DNA of 64,000 bases from Marinicella meishanensis (lineage in GTDB: Bacteria; Pseudomonadota; Gammaproteobacteria; Xanthomonadales; Marinicellaceae): NCBI RefSeq assembly GCF_019931145.1, contig NZ_JAIOUV010000002.1, positions 434,001 through 498,000 of the forward strand. The letters run 5' to 3'. The position numbers and the translations under genes were made by a program. The notes beneath the pieces were generated by a model that was not told the origin of the DNA, did no database searches, and saw nothing but the letters and a program-made list of their open reading frames with translations. Below are positions 35,389 to 44,576 of the stretch, piece after piece; the stretch's first letter is position 1; each line of letters begins with the position of its first letter.

Positions 35389-36455
35389 GTTGCGCCATGA
35401 CCAAGGCGTCGGCCGGTTTCTGCCAACAACAACTCATTGGCAGCGATTTGTTCAGCCATGGGGCGGTCCAAAGACACCGAATCGGTGCTGCTGTTGGCCA
35501 TCCATTGGATGTGTGATTGGTCCCGGGCAATGGCCAACTCCAAACGTTTTTCGGCCATCAAACTCTCGGTCAATACCAACTTGTTGTAGTCAATCAGTGT
35601 GCTGTTCAGGGTGTCCGGGGTTTTGGCCACTTCCAGGCCCGATTGCAAAGCGTCTTGTTGGGCTTGTTTGAGGGCTTGTTGGTTGATCTCGATTTGGCGC
35701 CGCAAACCTTCCAGGTCGGCCACCTCAGGCTGCAATTTCTCTTGCATCACCAGCACATGCGAGCTCAAGGCATCAATCTGTTCTTGGGTGTGCTTGAGCT
35801 GCTCTTCAAATTGTTTGATTTGGGCTTCATAAATGGCCATCCAGGAGCGGGCTTCGAGCCATTGGTAACCGAGATTCATGCGCTCGGGCTGATCCGGTTC
35901 CAGGGCTTGATAGGCAATGATCAACTGATCAATGAATTGACGTTGTTGGCTGATGTCGTTGTTGATCTGGCTGATGGCCGACCGTTCTTCCTCCAAGGTC
36001 TGACGTTTCAACCGCAGCCTTTGCTGCTGGTCCAGCACCGCATTCAGGCCATAAGAGGTGTTGACTGCAAAAGTCAGCGGGGCATGGGTTTGGTTGATTT
36101 CATTTTGTTGACCCAGCTCGCGGATGTTGGTGGCGAATTGGCGGATGGCTTGTTTGGCTTCCGTCCCCAGGCCAGCAGCCTCATCGGCCGCCAAAGCCAG
36201 CAACTCATCGCTCCACCGTTGTAGCTCGGCATGGGGTTGCTCGGCTGGCGCTGCAGCCAGGGCATTTTGCCACCAATTGGTTGGCAGCCGGTTGATGGCC
36301 GGTGCCTGGTAGGGATTTTGCTCGGCTTCGTTGTTCAGGAAATTGAGGTTGGTTTGCGCCTGGGCCGTTGCCAAACCCAAGCCAAGCAACAGCCACAACA
36401 GCCATCGGACGGCAGTCAGGCCGCTTCGGGGTCTGATTTGATTTGAATTTATCAC
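35352..36455 (-). CDS. N-terminal periplasmic coiled-coil part of a large MscS-type protein
   Basis: A signal peptide (AVRWLLWLLLGLGLATAQA) is followed by about 320 residues of long helices rich in Gln, Glu and Leu (QQRLRLKRQTLEEERSAISQ, LKHTQEQIDALSSHVLVMQE), as in the periplasmic domain of MscK/MscM-type channels. It runs in frame to about 35405 and then reads 15-20 unrelated residues to a chance stop. I prefer the GTG at 36455; an ATG at 36515 would add a 20-residue non-typical leader. See the downstream fragments for the frameshift. Confidence 0.75.
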   Translation of the reverse strand: MINSNQIRPRSGLTAVRWLLWLLLGLGLATAQAQTNLNFLNNEAEQNPYQAPAINRLPTNWWQNALAAAPAEQPHAELQRWSDELLALAADEAAGLGTEAKQAIRQFATNIRELGQQNEINQTHAPLTFAVNTSYGLNAVLDQQQRLRLKRQTLEEERSAISQINNDISQQRQFIDQLIIAYQALEPDQPERMNLGYQWLEARSWMAIYEAQIKQFEEQLKHTQEQIDALSSHVLVMQEKLQPEVADLEGLRRQIEINQQALKQAQQDALQSGLEVAKTPDTLNSTLIDYNKLVLTESLMAEKRLELAIARDQSHIQWMANSSTDSVSLDRPMAEQIAANELLLAETGRRLGHGATWPRMPCWIRWR

Positions 36456-36629
36456 CCCATCAGTGTAGCAGAAATCGTGTGAAATCAACATCTTATCGAT
36501 CTCACAATTGCACATGGCCTGTCTTTGGCATGATCCATCCTGTTTTCAACACTTTGCCACGGGCCAAGCACCTAACATGGCCAGCGTTTCAAGCAAGAAC
36601 CGAATATAAACTTAAACAGGAGAATACAA

Positions 36630-36844
36630 ATGAAAAAATATGGTTTACATTGATCATGGCTTGCAGTCTGTCAACCCCACAACTGGCAGATGCCGCCAAT
36701 TGCGGCGGTGCCCAGGCACGGGTTCAAGCGGCAGAGTATCGGTTGAACGTGACCAACGGACAAGGCAACCAAACAGCCATCGCCAATGCCATCCAAGAGC
36801 TGCAAGCAGCCATCAGGGATTTGCAACTGTGTCGGCTTAAATAA
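36630..36844 (+). pseudogene. small secreted protein with an apparent one-base deletion
   Basis: AGGAG lies seven bases before an ATG at 36630 that is followed by six A. In that frame a stop comes after seven codons (MKKYGLH). With a seventh A the frame becomes MKKIWFTLIMACSLSTPQLA and continues as a signal peptide, then NCGGAQARVQAAEYRLNVTN and IQELQAAIRDLQLCRLK, 71 residues in all with two Cys. The intact signal peptide in the shifted frame argues that this is a real small secreted protein. Either sequencing, transcript slippage on the A-run, or mutation explains it. Confidence 0.55.
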
Positions 36845-36853
36845 GCTGTGAAC

Positions 36854-36883
36854 ACCACCAGGTGGCACCAGCCGCCTGGTGGT
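36854..36883. terminator. strong hairpin after the small secreted protein
   Basis: ACCACCAGG and CCTGGTGGT form a 9-bp stem extended by GGC/GCC around an ACCA loop, between two convergent genes. No T-run follows, so it may act as a transcript-stabilising hairpin rather than an intrinsic terminator. Confidence 0.5.
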
Positions 36884-36895
36884 TGAGGGGTCTAT

Positions 36896-37372
36896 TCATC
36901 GATACTGCGCCGCGGTGATGAACTCGTTAAAAGACTCACACCAAATGATCACCGTGTTGTGTTGATCAATGTCCACTGAGCCATCGAGCGGCACCACAAA
37001 ATTATCAAAAGTCCGCACCGGACCCACCCGCACCATGGTGTTTTTCAGGCGTTTGAACTCGGCTTCGGTTTCGACAAATTGCGGCGACAAATACAATTGG
37101 TAATCCGGACCAGGTGAAATGTGTCCCATGAAGGTAATCGCTGTATCACCGACTGTGACCGTCCCTTCACCCTGGTGCAAAAAATCACTGTCGGCCAGGT
37201 CTTGGCGGAATTCAGCGGTGTATTGTGCCCCGGCTGCCATGGATTCAACTTGGCTGGCACTTGGCGCCTCCGGTGCAATCAGGATGGGCAGCACATAAAT
37301 GCCAGCGGCAAAGCCGACAGCCCCCACCACTGCGTGGGTGATGAACAGGATGATCAAAGTTTTGGTTTTCAT
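36896..37372 (-). CDS. DM13 domain protein, membrane anchored
   Basis: A 158-residue protein with one N-terminal membrane segment (LIILFITHAVVGAVGFAAGIYV) and a DM13 domain outside: FLHQGEGTVTV, FMGHISPGPDYQLYLSP, VGPVRTFDNFVVPL and IIWCESFNEFITAAQY. The Cys in the IIWCE motif is the conserved DM13 residue. DM13 domains are proposed to act in electron transfer at the cell surface, but the role here is not shown. Confidence 0.85.
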   Translation of the reverse strand: MKTKTLIILFITHAVVGAVGFAAGIYVLPILIAPEAPSASQVESMAAGAQYTAEFRQDLADSDFLHQGEGTVTVGDTAITFMGHISPGPDYQLYLSPQFVETEAEFKRLKNTMVRVGPVRTFDNFVVPLDGSVDIDQHNTVIIWCESFNEFITAAQYR

Positions 37373-37419
37373 GGCGTGGTCAGCTGAATCCTCGAAATGT
37401 CAAACAGGGTGTGAGTATA

Positions 37420-37845
37420 TCACTGCGCTGGAATCACCGCTTCAACCTCCACTTCCAAAATCAGTTCCGGCAAAAACAAGCCCTTGACCTCGATCCAACT
37501 GGACGCGGGGTACTGCCCCTCTGGGTAGAATTGGCGTCGGGTTTCGATTTGCGCTTTCATCGCGGCCATGTCGGTGGTGAACAGCAATTCTTTCACCACA
37601 TGACCCATGTCAGAGCCATGGTCTTGCAAAATTTTTTGGATGTGGCTGTAGGCCCGGTCCACCGCTTGTGCCATGTCGGGACCCGGCACCGCCACCCCAG
37701 ACAGATACAAGCGATCACCATATTGCACCACCTGGGTGTAACCAATGGGTGCCTCATGCGGTGCCACATGGGTGCGTTTGATGACGGGTGCTTGGTGACA
37801 GGCCACCAGGGCCATCCCCATGATCCATACAGCTGTGATCTTCAT
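37420..37845 (-). CDS. RidA-family lipoprotein
   Basis: A 141-residue protein. The start MKITAVWIMGMALVACHQAP carries a lipobox (LVAC), so it is probably an exported lipoprotein. The rest is a RidA/YjgF domain: VQYGDRLYLSGVAVPG, AVDRAYSHIQKILQDHG, VKELLFTTDMAAM and PASSWIEVKGLFLPELILEVEVEAV. The Arg that stabilises 2-aminoacrylate hydrolysis in classical RidA (RxCxQV region) is not clear here, and the usual location is cytoplasmic, so enzymatic RidA activity is doubtful. Confidence 0.8.
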   Translation of the reverse strand: MKITAVWIMGMALVACHQAPVIKRTHVAPHEAPIGYTQVVQYGDRLYLSGVAVPGPDMAQAVDRAYSHIQKILQDHGSDMGHVVKELLFTTDMAAMKAQIETRRQFYPEGQYPASSWIEVKGLFLPELILEVEVEAVIPAQ

Positions 37846-37927
37846 GTCGTTATCTTAATTGGGTTCAGACAACATGATACCCAGTCTGGTCATCATCGGC
37901 ATGGCCCATAGGTCAGTCTGTCATGAA

Positions 37928-38422
37928 TCAGTCCAGCGCTTCAGTGGCTGCTGCTTTGCGTTGAAACCCCGACACATGCGAGGCGATGGCTTGCCAACGG
38001 CCGTCTTGTTTGATCAGCACATTGCTGGAATGGTATTGGTAGGTGTCGGTTTCGCCGCGACCACTGACCACGGCGGTGTGGCCAGCGAACACCTCCAAAC
38101 GTTCAATGTGGTACTGAAAATTTACCGCCGTCCAGGGGTTGTCCTTAACGTATTGCAGTTCTTGTTGCCGGGTGGTGGTTTGGCCGCCTGCGTCAATCAT
38201 TTGAAATTGGGGGTGCAATATTTGCGCCAACAACTCGGCATCCTGGCTGCGGTAGGCTTGTGGCCACAAGGTCAGTTTGAGGTGTTTCAGTTGGGCTGCA
38301 TCGTCGGCCTGATTGGGCTTGGGTGGCTGCGCCCACAACGGCTGGGCCAATGACATGGCCAACAACAAGGTGATCAACAAGGTCAGTGCAAAGGTGGATG
38401 AAACAATGAACGGTTTGTGCAT
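37928..38422 (-). CDS. exported SnoaL/DUF4440-like protein
   Basis: A 164-residue protein. The ATG at 38422 (MHKPFIVSSTFALTLLITLLLAM) follows GGAG and begins a signal peptide ending near SLAQPLWA. The mature domain is NTF2-like: YRSQDAELLAQILHPQFQMIDAGG, then FQYHIERLEVFAGHTAVVSGRGE and DGRWQAIASHVSGF, close to the DUF4440 pattern. Upstream frame to 38878 overlaps the divergent LytTR gene and is not coding. It is divergent from that regulator and may be its target. Confidence 0.78.
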   Translation of the reverse strand: MHKPFIVSSTFALTLLITLLLAMSLAQPLWAQPPKPNQADDAAQLKHLKLTLWPQAYRSQDAELLAQILHPQFQMIDAGGQTTTRQQELQYVKDNPWTAVNFQYHIERLEVFAGHTAVVSGRGETDTYQYHSSNVLIKQDGRWQAIASHVSGFQRKAAATEALD

Positions 38423-38481
38423 GTAATGACTCCATAAAAAACCACCAGCATACGGGGATTCACCCCTGTTGATCGCCCCTT

Positions 38482-38527
38482 GTGACCAACGACACCGCAT
38501 CCGTGACCAATGACATGACCGATGCCA
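38482..38527. promoter_or_regulatory. direct-repeat operator, probably for the LytTR regulator
   Basis: GTGACCAACGACA at 38482-38494 and GTGACCAATGACA at 38503-38515 are direct repeats spaced exactly 21 bp, two helical turns. A weaker copy (TGACCGATGCCA, 38516-38527) follows. LytTR proteins bind pairs of direct repeats about 21 bp apart. The site lies between the divergent SnoaL-like and LytTR genes. Confidence 0.6.
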
Positions 38528-38551
38528 GATGTCGGACCACCACGCAGGCGA

Positions 38552-38557
38552 TATAAT
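38552..38557 (+). promoter_or_regulatory. -10 element of the LytTR gene promoter
   Basis: TATAAT 28 bases before the start codon. No good -35 lies at 16-18 bp, which would fit an activator-dependent promoter using the direct repeats just upstream. Confidence 0.45.
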
Positions 38558-38584
38558 GACCGGCATGCACACTGAGCCATCACC

Positions 38585-39295
38585 ATGACCCGAGCCCATA
38601 TTGACCGCCCTTCGAACCAAGCCCTGTTGTGGATGGGTTTGGTGCTGTTCACCACGCTGTATTATTTTGCTTACGACCGCCTCTATCTGAGTCGTGACGT
38701 GCTGCTGTTGGAGACCCTGATCGGCAGCCTCAAAGCCTGGGCCATTTGGTTGTTGTTGATGCCATTGATTTTGCACCACACACCGCCATGGCACAGCGGA
38801 CAACGGGTCACTTCCCACTTGGTGCAGAACTTGTTGCTGTGGATGTTCTTGGGCTTGGCAGTGAGCACCACATACCAAGCTTGGGTGTTCAACGATGTGC
38901 CCAACTTGGGTTCCACTTTGTTGTTTTGCTACTTCCCAGCCAATTTAAAAATCTTGGCCGTGGTTATGGCCCTGAAAATGCTGGGCGCCAAACAATCCAT
39001 GACCCTGAGCTGTCAGGACCACCGCAACCAAACCTCCGAACTGAGCATCCGCGACATCAGCCATTGCAGCAGCGATGGCAATTACCTGCAGCTGCACAGC
39101 GCTGATCGGACATACACCACCCGCAGTACCCTGTCAGCCATGGCCCAGCGATTGCAGTCACACGGCTTCATTCAAATCCACCGCCGACACCTGATCAACA
39201 TGACTTTTGTCCGCGAACGCAACAGTCAATATCTGACCTTGAAGACCGGGGTGCAATTGCCCATTGGACGCTCATTCAAATCGGCCATTCCGTAG
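38585..39295 (+). CDS. membrane-anchored LytTR transcription regulator
   Basis: A 236-residue protein. Residues 1-130 hold about four hydrophobic segments (LLWMGLVLFTTLYYFAYDRL, LKAWAIWLLLMPLILH, LLLWMFLGLAVSTTYQAWVF, LLFCYFPANLKILAVVMAL). The C-terminus is a LytTR DNA-binding domain: IRDISHCSSDGNYLQLHS, YTTRSTLSAMAQRLQSHGFIQIHRRHLIN and LPIGRSFKSA. A membrane-bound one-component regulator of this type senses through its membrane part and binds DNA from the membrane. The 21-bp direct repeats upstream suggest autoregulation and control of the divergent gene. Confidence 0.87.
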   Translation: MTRAHIDRPSNQALLWMGLVLFTTLYYFAYDRLYLSRDVLLLETLIGSLKAWAIWLLLMPLILHHTPPWHSGQRVTSHLVQNLLLWMFLGLAVSTTYQAWVFNDVPNLGSTLLFCYFPANLKILAVVMALKMLGAKQSMTLSCQDHRNQTSELSIRDISHCSSDGNYLQLHSADRTYTTRSTLSAMAQRLQSHGFIQIHRRHLINMTFVRERNSQYLTLKTGVQLPIGRSFKSAIP

Positions 39296-39400
39296 ACCAG
39301 CGAAGGACTTGCTTACGGGTTGGCAGCCAGTTTGACCCGACCCAATTGCGGGCACCGCACGGCTCCGTTAGAATGGGCCCTTTCTTTGCTGGGCTTAATC

Positions 39401-40618
39401 ATGGACATGGCATGGGTCAGACAACAATTTCCGGTGTTTCAAACAACACCCAACATGGTGTTCATGGACAACGCCGGTGGCTCGCAAACGGTGCGCCATG
39501 CGCTGGATGCCATCAGCGATTTTTTGATCCACAGTGATGTGCAATTGGGGGCCAGTTACGCCACTTCGGTGCGTGCCGCCGACAAGGTCCAAAGCGCCAC
39601 CGCCGCCATCCAAACCTACCTCAATGCCGCCCATGCCGATGAGGTGGTGTTGGGACCCAGCAGCACCGCATTGGTGCGGATATTGAGCCAATGCCTGAGC
39701 CAAACCTGGCAGCCTGGCGACGAGGTGGTCATCACTGATGTCGATCATGAAACCAACCGCTCGGCCTGGTTGGCCCTGCAACAACAAGGCATCGTCATCA
39801 AAACCTGGCAGATCCGCCCAGATGACATGACTTTGCACAGCGAAGATTTGTTGCCCTTGCTCACTGAGCGCACCCGTTTGGTGTGTTTCACCCACGTGTC
39901 CAACATTTTGGGCAGCATTCACCCAGTGGCCGAATGGACCCAACTGGTGCATGAACACGGCGCCCAAGTCTGTGTCGATGGCGTGGCCCATGCCCCCCAT
40001 CGCTTGCTTGATGTGGCGGCCTGGGATGTGGACTATTATTATTTCAGCACCTACAAGACCTTTGGGCCTCACCAGGCGGTGCTGTACGGCAAGCGACACC
40101 TGCTGCAAGCCTTGCCTGGCCACAACCACGATTTCATCCAATCGCTGCCGTATAAATTCCAGCCCGGCAACGTCAATTACGAACTGTGCTGCGCCATGGG
40201 TGGGGTGGTGCAATACTTGTGTGACTTGGGTGCAGGACCAGCGGCTGCCGAGATCAACCGCGCCAACTTGATCCAGGCCCACCAATGGATTGCTGAACAC
40301 GAAGCCCAGTTGCTGCAACGCTTGCTGGATTATCTCAACACGGTGCCCGCCATTCGCATCATTGGCCTGCCCACCGCCGATCCCAAGCGGCGGGTGGCCA
40401 CCTTGTCGTTGGTCCATGACACGCTGTCATCCGCAGCGATTGTGCAACAAGTCGACCGCCACCACATCGGCATCCGCTTCGGCGATTTTTATGCCGTCGA
40501 ATTGATCAACAATTTGGGGTTGAGACCCAAACAAGGCGTGGTCCGCATCAGTCTGGCGCATTACAACACCATGCAGGATGTAAACCAATTGATGGCGGCG
40601 TTGAAAACAGTTTTTTGA
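39401..40618 (+). CDS. class V aminotransferase (cysteine desulfurase-like)
   Basis: A PLP enzyme of 405 residues. I start at the ATG at 39401 (MDMAWVRQQFPVFQTT), where similarity to the family begins. FMDNAGGSQTVRHALDAI, GPSSTALVRILSQ, TDVDHETNRSAWLAL, CFTHVSNILGSIHPV, VDGVAHAPHRLLDV and the lysine motif YYYFSTYKTFGPHQ follow the order of the SufS/NifS-like class V group. The Cys loop of active desulfurases near the C-terminus is not apparent, so the reaction may differ (desulfurase, isopenicillin-epimerase-like or other). No Fe-S genes are adjacent. Confidence 0.85.
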   Translation: MDMAWVRQQFPVFQTTPNMVFMDNAGGSQTVRHALDAISDFLIHSDVQLGASYATSVRAADKVQSATAAIQTYLNAAHADEVVLGPSSTALVRILSQCLSQTWQPGDEVVITDVDHETNRSAWLALQQQGIVIKTWQIRPDDMTLHSEDLLPLLTERTRLVCFTHVSNILGSIHPVAEWTQLVHEHGAQVCVDGVAHAPHRLLDVAAWDVDYYYFSTYKTFGPHQAVLYGKRHLLQALPGHNHDFIQSLPYKFQPGNVNYELCCAMGGVVQYLCDLGAGPAAAEINRANLIQAHQWIAEHEAQLLQRLLDYLNTVPAIRIIGLPTADPKRRVATLSLVHDTLSSAAIVQQVDRHHIGIRFGDFYAVELINNLGLRPKQGVVRISLAHYNTMQDVNQLMAALKTVF

Positions 40619-40696
40619 GTTCTTTGGCATGCGATACCCAATCGATGTGCGAAGCAAGCAAACCAATCTTTTACCAACCCAGGGTTCAACACCAAA

Positions 40697-40721
40697 GGTG
40701 GCTGAGCCTGTCGAAGCCCAC
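40697..40721. repeat. CTGAGCCTGTCGAAG intergenic repeat
   Basis: GGTGGCTGAGCCTGTCGAAG lies in the gap between the aminotransferase and hrpA, with partial dyad symmetry between GTGG-CT and AG-CCCAC. The core CTGAGCCTGTCGAAG is a common intergenic repeat in several bacterial groups. I see one copy in this window. Confidence 0.45.
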
Positions 40722-40759
40722 AGCCTGGTCTGAAAATTCCAATACCACTTATTTTGCGA

Positions 40760-43700
40760 TCACAAAGCCTTGAAGGCTTGCTTGAGTCGTTTGACTGAGA
40801 CTTTTTGTTGGGTGCCGAGGCTCTGGGCAAACAAGGAGACGCGCAATTCTTCCAACAACATCAGAAAGTCTTGGTGGGCCTCGGTGAATTCATCAATTTG
40901 GTCACAATAGTCATAGAAGGGTTTGCTCACCTGGCTCAGCTCTTTGAGTTTTTCGGCTTCTTTCGGGGGTGAATGCATGGCCGCGTCCAAGCGCATGGAC
41001 AGGGCTTTGAAATAACGTGGGTAGTTTTCCAGGTCGCTCATGCGCACATGGTGCACGAAGTCGGCATAGACCAAATAATCCAATTGATACTGCATGTCGT
41101 GGTAACTGGCTTCGGTCAAGCGGTCGCTGTGGTCTTCCACCGCCTGCCAGGTGGCATGCCATTGTTGCATCACCGGTGACAACAACTCGGCCCAGGCATG
41201 GGTGTCTTGATACAAATGTCGGTTGAGGTGGTCAGCCAGTTGATCGAATTGGGCCTGATTGCCAATCCAGTCAGCGGCCGTGATGTGTTTTTCCAACAAG
41301 GCGTCAAGCAACTCATCGATCAAACGTTGGCCGCTGTCCAAGGCATTCCAGGCCATTTCGGCTTTCAGGTTCAGTTGCACCCGCAGGGCGTTTTTGATGA
41401 TTTTGGGGTATTTGATCGCCAGCAGCCGCTTGATGCCTTGGCGGTGTTTCAACGCCGCCTGGTGGGCATTTTCAAACAAGCGCAACCCCACCTGATCGCC
41501 TTGATCGACAATGGCCTGGTAAGCCAAAATGCCGTTGTCCAACTGGATCTCTTGGGCCAAATCACCAAACACCCAATCTTTGGCACCATCGACTTTTTTC
41601 TGCTTCGATGCAGTTTGTTGAAAACTGCGGTTGGCTTGGCGGCTCAATGCCTCGATTAAGGCATTGAAATCCCGACCGCTTTGGAGGACTTTCCTGTTGT
41701 TATCATAGACCACGAAGCGAAACTTCAAATGGTCATCCAGTTCGGTGGTTTGCCAATCTTCAACTTGGGTTTGCAGGCCATTTTTGCGGAACACCCATTG
41801 CACCACCTGGGAATAAAATGGCAATGCATGATCCAGTGAATCACTGAGGATTTCGGCGTATTCTTTGATCGGGAACAAGCCGCGACGGATGCTTTTGGAC
41901 AGGCCTTTGATCAACATTTCCAGCTTTTCCGGCAACAAGCCCGGGACCAAATACTCGAAGTCATTGGCATTCAGGGCATTGAGCCATGGCAACTCAATGT
42001 GTGCGGTGACCCCGTCGGTCTCACTGCCTGGTTGGAATTCATAGGTCAACGGCAAGGTCAAATTGCGGATGGTCAACGTTTCAGGAAACTGCTCGGCGCG
42101 GTCTTTGGGCACCGCCCGCAGGTACAGGTCTTGATCGCTGAATTTAAGCCCCTGATCACCATTTTTGGCCACCCATTTGCGCAGCTGCACTTCCGAATAA
42201 ATGCCGGCCGGAATCACCGCATCATACAGGTCATACAAGGTGCCCGGATCGATCAACAAATCCTTCTTGCGGGAGCGGTCCTCTTCGGCCTGGATGGCGG
42301 CCATCAACTTGGCGTTGTGGTGGAAAAAGGCCATGCGCGTGTGCATGTGCTGTTCCACCAAGGCTTGTGAAATGAACAGGTGTCGGGCGGTCTTGGCATC
42401 ATGTGGGCCATAGTGGATTTGTTGTTTTTCCCTTAACACCAAACCCAACATCACGCTGCGTTGATAACCCATCACCGTGCCGTGTTTCTTCGACCAAAAA
42501 GGGTCGTAATAAGACTTCTTGATCAGGTGTCGGCCAACGTCATGGATCCACGCCACCTCCAAGGAAGCCACCATGCGGGCAAAGACCTGCGAGGTGTGAA
42601 CAATTTGCCCGGCCAACAGCCATTTGGGGCTGGCCCCATACAGCCCGGAGCCGGGAAAGATCATGAACTTTTTGTTGCGCGTGCCCAAATAATCCCGGTC
42701 AGACTGGTGCATGCCAACGTGCGAGATGAAACCGGCCAACAGGGCTTTGTGGATCTGTTCGTAATTCGCGGGTTGCTCGCTGACCACCATTTTTTGGCGT
42801 TTGACCAAAGCCGTCAACTGGCGGTTGACGTCTTTCCATTCCATGTAACGTTTGATTGAGATGAAATGATCCCGACACCATTGTTTGAACCCTTTGTTTT
42901 TCAGTTTTTTGCGTTGTTGATCCAAGTGTTTCCACAGTTTCAACAAGGCCATGAAATCCGATTTCTCGTGGTTGTAGCGTTGGTGTTTTTGATCGGCGGC
43001 CTGGGCCCATTCCAAGGGCCGTTCCCGGGGGTCTTGAATGGACAAACCCGAAACGATGATCAACAGGTCTTTCAAACAACCCAAACCATTGGCTTTGATC
43101 AATATGCGACCCAACTGCACATCAATCGGCAAGTGGGCCATCAGCCGGCCGGTGGGGGTCAGTTGCTGTCCCTCGTCCAGGGCTTCCAATTCGATCAACA
43201 GTTGGTAGCCATCACTGATCATCTTGTAATCCGGTGGATCAATGAATGGGAAAGCGGTCAAATGGCCCAAGCGCAATACATGGGTTTGCAAGATCACCGA
43301 GGCCAAGGACGTGCGCAGGATTTCGGCATCGGTGTGCTCCGGTCGGGCTTCGAAATCCTGCTCTGCATACAGCCGATAACAATGGCCATCGGCGATGCGA
43401 CCACAGCGACCCATGCGTTGGTTGGCACTGTCCTGCGCGATCGGTTCAATCTGTAAGCCTTGGATTTTGCTGCGCGCAGAATAGCGGCTGATGCGGGCCA
43501 GACCTGAGTCAATCACATAATGAATGCGCGGCACCGTTAACGAGGTTTCGGCCACATTGGTGGAAACGATGATGCGGCGTTTGTCACCCGGTTTGAATAT
43601 GCGCATCTGATCCGCAGCCGTGAGCCGAGCATACAGTTTCAACACCTCGGTGTTCGGCAGGTGTTTCTTCTGCAGCACTTCGGCCGCTTCATTGATTTCA

Positions 43701-44566
43701 CGCTCACCGGGCAAAAACACCAACACATCACCCTCTGGACCTTGGGCATAGATTTCATCGATGGCCCGGATGATGCCTTGGTTCAACTCCAGGTTGTGCT
43801 CTTCCAGTGGCCGGTAGTGGGTGGTGACTGGATAGGTGCGACCGCTGACGTTGATGATCGGTGCGTCATCGAAGTGGGCGGCGAACTTTTCGGTGTCAAT
43901 GGTGGCCGAGGTGATGACCACTTTCAGCTCAGGGCGCTGTGGCAGCAACTGTTTGAGGATGCCCAACAAAAAGTCGATGTTCAGGCTGCGCTCATGGGCC
44001 TCATCAATGATGATGGTGTCGAATTCATTGAGGAATTTATCGCGCAAGGTGTGTTGCAACAAAATGCCATCGGTCATGAACCGAATGAAACCATCCTGGC
44101 TGAATTGTTCGTCGAACCGGACTTGGTAACCGACCGCGGTGCCCAACGGCACCGACAACTCATCGGCCACCCGCTGTGCCACCGACTTGGCGGCAATCCG
44201 TCGCGGTTGGGTGCAAGCGATTTGGCCGGTGACGCCCAAGCCGGCTTGCAAACAAATTTTGGGTATTTGCGTGGTTTTGCCCGAGCCGGTCTCACCGGCG
44301 ATGATGGTGACCTGGTGTTCACTGATGGTGCTTTGGATTTTTTGTGCCTGTTGACTGATGGGCAATTCGGCCACCAATTCGACTGTCGGCAGCTGCGCTT
44401 TGCGTGCGGCACAACGCTGTTGAGAGTCACTGATGTCGGCCAACACCTGGGCCAGCTGTTTGGGCTGGTTTTGACAGCGTTGCAGGCGGGTTTGCAGGCG
44501 ATGCAGGTCTTGGGTCATGACGTGACCCGGCAGTTGCTCCTTCAGTTGATCAATGTCTGTGGGCAC
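40760..44566 (-). CDS. hrpA: ATP-dependent RNA helicase HrpA
   Basis: A 1268-residue DEAH-box helicase (E. coli HrpA is about 1300). Walker A AGETGSGKTTQ near 90, TQPRRIAAKSVAQRVADEL, DEAHERSLNIDFLLG, ITSATIDTEKFAAHF and QRMGRCGRIADGHCYRLY give the helicase core; helical-bundle, OB and the long DUF3418-type C-terminal region follow. HrpA acts on RNA and has been linked to rescue of stalled ribosomes. The start is GTG at 44566; an ATG 16 codons later (44518) is an alternative. The mscS gene upstream ends 11 bases before it, so the two may be co-transcribed. Confidence 0.96.
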   Translation of the reverse strand: MPTDIDQLKEQLPGHVMTQDLHRLQTRLQRCQNQPKQLAQVLADISDSQQRCAARKAQLPTVELVAELPISQQAQKIQSTISEHQVTIIAGETGSGKTTQIPKICLQAGLGVTGQIACTQPRRIAAKSVAQRVADELSVPLGTAVGYQVRFDEQFSQDGFIRFMTDGILLQHTLRDKFLNEFDTIIIDEAHERSLNIDFLLGILKQLLPQRPELKVVITSATIDTEKFAAHFDDAPIINVSGRTYPVTTHYRPLEEHNLELNQGIIRAIDEIYAQGPEGDVLVFLPGEREINEAAEVLQKKHLPNTEVLKLYARLTAADQMRIFKPGDKRRIIVSTNVAETSLTVPRIHYVIDSGLARISRYSARSKIQGLQIEPIAQDSANQRMGRCGRIADGHCYRLYAEQDFEARPEHTDAEILRTSLASVILQTHVLRLGHLTAFPFIDPPDYKMISDGYQLLIELEALDEGQQLTPTGRLMAHLPIDVQLGRILIKANGLGCLKDLLIIVSGLSIQDPRERPLEWAQAADQKHQRYNHEKSDFMALLKLWKHLDQQRKKLKNKGFKQWCRDHFISIKRYMEWKDVNRQLTALVKRQKMVVSEQPANYEQIHKALLAGFISHVGMHQSDRDYLGTRNKKFMIFPGSGLYGASPKWLLAGQIVHTSQVFARMVASLEVAWIHDVGRHLIKKSYYDPFWSKKHGTVMGYQRSVMLGLVLREKQQIHYGPHDAKTARHLFISQALVEQHMHTRMAFFHHNAKLMAAIQAEEDRSRKKDLLIDPGTLYDLYDAVIPAGIYSEVQLRKWVAKNGDQGLKFSDQDLYLRAVPKDRAEQFPETLTIRNLTLPLTYEFQPGSETDGVTAHIELPWLNALNANDFEYLVPGLLPEKLEMLIKGLSKSIRRGLFPIKEYAEILSDSLDHALPFYSQVVQWVFRKNGLQTQVEDWQTTELDDHLKFRFVVYDNNRKVLQSGRDFNALIEALSRQANRSFQQTASKQKKVDGAKDWVFGDLAQEIQLDNGILAYQAIVDQGDQVGLRLFENAHQAALKHRQGIKRLLAIKYPKIIKNALRVQLNLKAEMAWNALDSGQRLIDELLDALLEKHITAADWIGNQAQFDQLADHLNRHLYQDTHAWAELLSPVMQQWHATWQAVEDHSDRLTEASYHDMQYQLDYLVYADFVHHVRMSDLENYPRYFKALSMRLDAAMHSPPKEAEKLKELSQVSKPFYDYCDQIDEFTEAHQDFLMLLEELRVSLFAQSLGTQQKVSVKRLKQAFKAL

Positions 44567-44576
44567 TGCTCAGCAA

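Noticed and set aside
35228-35530. Minus-strand frame of 100 codons in the third frame across the MscS break
   Set aside because: It does not connect either flank; the flanks join through the frame at 35098-35388.
39395-40417. Open frame of 340 codons on the minus strand
   Set aside because: Shadow of the class V aminotransferase; no protein-like motifs.
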